Source: Phyllobacteriaceae bacterium
Lineage (GTDB): Bacteria; Pseudomonadota; Alphaproteobacteria; Rhizobiales; Devosiaceae
Assembly: GCA_012799265.1 (NCBI GenBank)
Contig: JAAZLP010000339.1
Location: forward strand, 1-7,009
Length of the DNA: 7,009 bases
Reading direction: 5' to 3'
Part shown: positions 5,948-7,009 of the stretch, piece after piece
How positions within the stretch are numbered: position 1 is the stretch's first letter
How the letters are laid out: every line of letters starts with the position of its first letter
Notes under the pieces: model-generated
Database searches by the model: none
What the model was told of the DNA's origin: nothing
Seen by the model: the letters and a program-made list of their open reading frames with translations, nothing else
Made by a program: the position numbers and the translations under genes

Positions 5948-6171
5948 CAGTAGCAGCTAGATCCTGCGCTAGGCTTCATTGTGGCGGCGACAGGGAAACT
6001 GCGAAACCCTGACTAACCTTGGTCCTCCAGCGGAGTGGTAACTTGGTACGGGAGAATGGGTATCGCCACAAGCGCCAGCTTGCGTGTCATTCCTGCAACA
6101 GATCGGCGCACATGCCCGGCCCGCCTCGGGTTGCGAGGGTTAAAATCTACTTAATTTACAGTGGGTAATCG
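5948..6171. other. Spacer upstream of the c-di-GMP gene
   Basis: This 224-base spacer must hold the promoter of the c-di-GMP gene unless that gene is read through from the acetyltransferase. I see no convincing -35/-10 pair on the minus strand; the best -10-like word is CACAAT, about 36 bases before the start codon, with a poor -35. Other visible items are the palindrome at 5991-6011, a small hairpin (CAAGC 6069-6073, GCTTG 6078-6082), and an AT-rich patch at about 6140-6165, unusual for this GC-rich DNA. No intrinsic terminator follows the acetyltransferase stop. Confidence 0.5.
5991..6011. promoter_or_regulatory. Interrupted palindrome, possible operator of the c-di-GMP gene
   Basis: CAGGG (5991-5995) and CCCTG (6007-6011) are inverted arms of a 21-base element. 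Its interior carries a direct repeat, GAAAC TGC GAAAC (5995-6007). It lies about 44 bases upstream of the ATG at 5947 on the minus strand, a reasonable place for a regulator site. Five-base arms are short enough to occur by chance, and no known operator consensus is recognised. Confidence 0.2.
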
Positions 6172-6792
6172 CTAGGCGACGCGATTATGGCCAGCTGAGC
6201 GACGGAAAATCTCCCAGCGTTCGCGGGTGAGACCCATCAGCACATGGTCCTCCCAGCGACCGTCGATCTGCAGATAGTGCTTGGCAAAGCCCTCTTCGAC
6301 GAAGCCGTTCTTTTCCAGAACGCGGCGCGAAGGCTGGTTGCCGGGGAGGAAGGCTGCGTGGATGCGGTGGAGGTCAAGGGTGTCGAAAACGAAGGGAACG
6401 GCTAGGCCGACTGCTTCACTCATCAGGCCCCTACCCGCATAGGGCTGGCCCATCCAATAGCCGAGATTGACGCTCTGGGCGGCGCGGCGGCGGATATTGG
6501 AGAGGGTGATGCCGCCGACGAGGACTTCCTTGTCGCCTTCATGGATGAAGGCAAAGAAGGTGTAGTCGGTCCCCTCCTCTGCCTCTTCGCGGGCGCGACG
6601 CACGCGCAGGGAATAGACGCGGCGGGTGAGGTCGAGTTCGGTCCAGCGGGGCTCGAAGGGCCGCAGAAAGTCCATGCTGGCGCGGCGGAGGGACTGCCAG
6701 GCCTCGAAATCCTTCATCTGCGGCAGGCGCAGCAGGATATGTTGCCCGCGAAGGACGATGAGAGGCGCTGGCGAGGACCAGGGCCAGGCCAT
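6172..6792 (-). CDS. GNAT family N-acetyltransferase, RimJ/RimL-like
   Basis: A 206-residue cytosolic acetyl-CoA-dependent acyltransferase of the RimJ/RimL type (COG1670-like), whose members acetylate N termini of ribosomal proteins or other amines. The acetyl-CoA-binding motif A is visible as QPYAGRGLMSEA (117-128, fitting Q/RxxGxG/A), preceded by VNLGYWMG (108-115). NQPSRRVLEKNGF (152-164) and the RimJ-like tail YLQIDGRWEDHVLMGL (173-188) follow. A longer in-frame start at 6900 would overlap the upstream peptidase gene by more than 100 bases and adds a low-complexity Ser/Pro/Arg stretch unlike the family, so ATG 6792 is chosen. The start lies four bases after the peptidase stop codon with no strong ribosome site, suggesting translational coupling. 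The natural substrate cannot be deduced; RimJ itself is not proven. Confidence 0.92.
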   Translation of the reverse strand: MAWPWSSPAPLIVLRGQHILLRLPQMKDFEAWQSLRRASMDFLRPFEPRWTELDLTRRVYSLRVRRAREEAEEGTDYTFFAFIHEGDKEVLVGGITLSNIRRRAAQSVNLGYWMGQPYAGRGLMSEAVGLAVPFVFDTLDLHRIHAAFLPGNQPSRRVLEKNGFVEEGFAKHYLQIDGRWEDHVLMGLTRERWEIFRRSAGHNRVA

Positions 6793-6796
6793 CGGA

Positions 6797-7009
6797 CTAC
6801 CGCTGCAGCGTCTCGCCGATGCTCTCGACATCGGCAAGATTATCGATCGGACCGATACCGGCGAGGGTCGGCGAACCGGATGTGAAAATCTGCTCGGCAA
6901 CGTCGCGCACGCGCTGGGCGGTGATGCGATTGATGCGCTCCACCGTTTCCTGCATGGGGATCGGGCGACCCCAGAGGATCTGCTGGCGGGCCAACTGACC
7001 GGCGCGAGC
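6797..7009 (-). CDS. M16 family zinc metallopeptidase (processing-peptidase-like), C-terminal end only
   Basis: Only the last 70 residues and the stop codon lie in the window; the rest continues past the right edge. The visible part begins ARAGQLARQQILWGRPIP and runs through ETVERINRITAQRVRDVAEQIF to TLAGIGPIDNL, typical of the C-terminal end of bacterial M16 peptidases related to mitochondrial processing peptidase (PqqL/YmxG-like). The zinc-binding HxxEH motif would be near the missing N terminus, so catalytic competence cannot be judged. The frame stays open to the window edge, so an apparent TTG start at 6994 is internal. In related Hyphomicrobiales such a gene often lies next to threonine synthase and a RimJ-like acetyltransferase; the acetyltransferase is here, and thrC would be expected to the right. 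Confidence 0.88.
   Translation of the reverse strand, partial: ARAGQLARQQILWGRPIPMQETVERINRITAQRVRDVAEQIFTSGSPTLAGIGPIDNLADVESIGETLQR

Noticed and set aside
4805..5953. 382-codon open frame on the plus strand, opposite the membrane part of the c-di-GMP gene
   Set aside because: Its product is a low-complexity Glu/Gly/Gln/Asp/Arg-rich sequence, which is what the antisense of hydrophobic, GC-rich codons gives. The opposite strand encodes a well-supported multidomain protein.
6056..6154. 32-codon plus-strand frame in the spacer before the c-di-GMP gene
   Set aside because: The GGAG in front is only one base from the ATG, no promoter is visible, and the peptide has no signal, membrane helix or other recognisable feature.
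6793..6900. N-terminal extension of the acetyltransferase to an ATG at 6900
   Set aside because: It would overlap the end of the M16 peptidase gene, and the added residues are Ser/Pro/Arg-rich and unlike the family.
1..7009. A defence, toxin-antitoxin, phage or secondary-metabolite system
   Set aside because: All seven genes belong to housekeeping, signalling or redox families with uniform GC-rich coding, and no integrase, transposase, toxin or nuclease domain is visible.

Overview
This window is ordinary chromosomal DNA from a GC-rich alphaproteobacterium. The protein families and their order point to Hyphomicrobiales, and the wording of the proteins and the intergenic CTCGGGCTTGACCC-type repeats fit a Devosia-like genome. 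That placement is inferred, since no rRNA or other marker gene is present. I recognise seven protein-coding genes, one of them cut by the right edge. There is no mobile element, CRISPR array, tRNA or rRNA, and no sign of a defence or biosynthetic island.

Layout from left to right. Positions 1-356 hold no gene, but contain a 13-bp inverted repeat (18-90), two copies of a short alphaproteobacterial intergenic repeat (123-143 and 200-222) and a near-perfect palindrome (317-339) that should end the minus-strand operon. That operon reads right to left: a secreted DsbD-alpha-like thiol-redox domain protein (1528-2361), a Prx5-type peroxiredoxin (964-1476) and a small lipoprotein of unknown function (357-944). 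A 129-bp divergent spacer follows, then plus-strand yqgE (2491-3066), whose promoter geometry suggests a leaderless mRNA. yqgE converges with a 959-residue minus-strand c-di-GMP protein (3068-5947); only one base separates their stop codons. After a 224-bp spacer come a RimJ-like acetyltransferase (6172-6792) and the 3' end of an M16 processing peptidase (6797 to the right edge), both on the minus strand and four bases apart.

How the genes may work together. The three-gene operon combines an exported dithiol protein, a cytosolic peroxide-reducing enzyme and an exported lipoprotein with two cysteines, so an envelope or thiol-stress theme is plausible but not shown. The M16 peptidase and acetyltransferase look co-transcribed and translationally coupled. 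The c-di-GMP protein is a complete membrane receptor: signal peptide, periplasmic sensor, seven membrane helices, PAS, a degenerate GGDEF domain (TGDQF) with an intact RxxD inhibitory-site motif, and an EAL phosphodiesterase domain. The EAL domain keeps almost all active-site residues but has Pro in place of Asp in the IKID motif.

The points most worth a second look are that EAL substitution, the possible leaderless yqgE promoter, the convergent 1-bp gene junction, the 13-bp inverted repeat and the uncharacterised lipoprotein. None amounts to a clearly new system.
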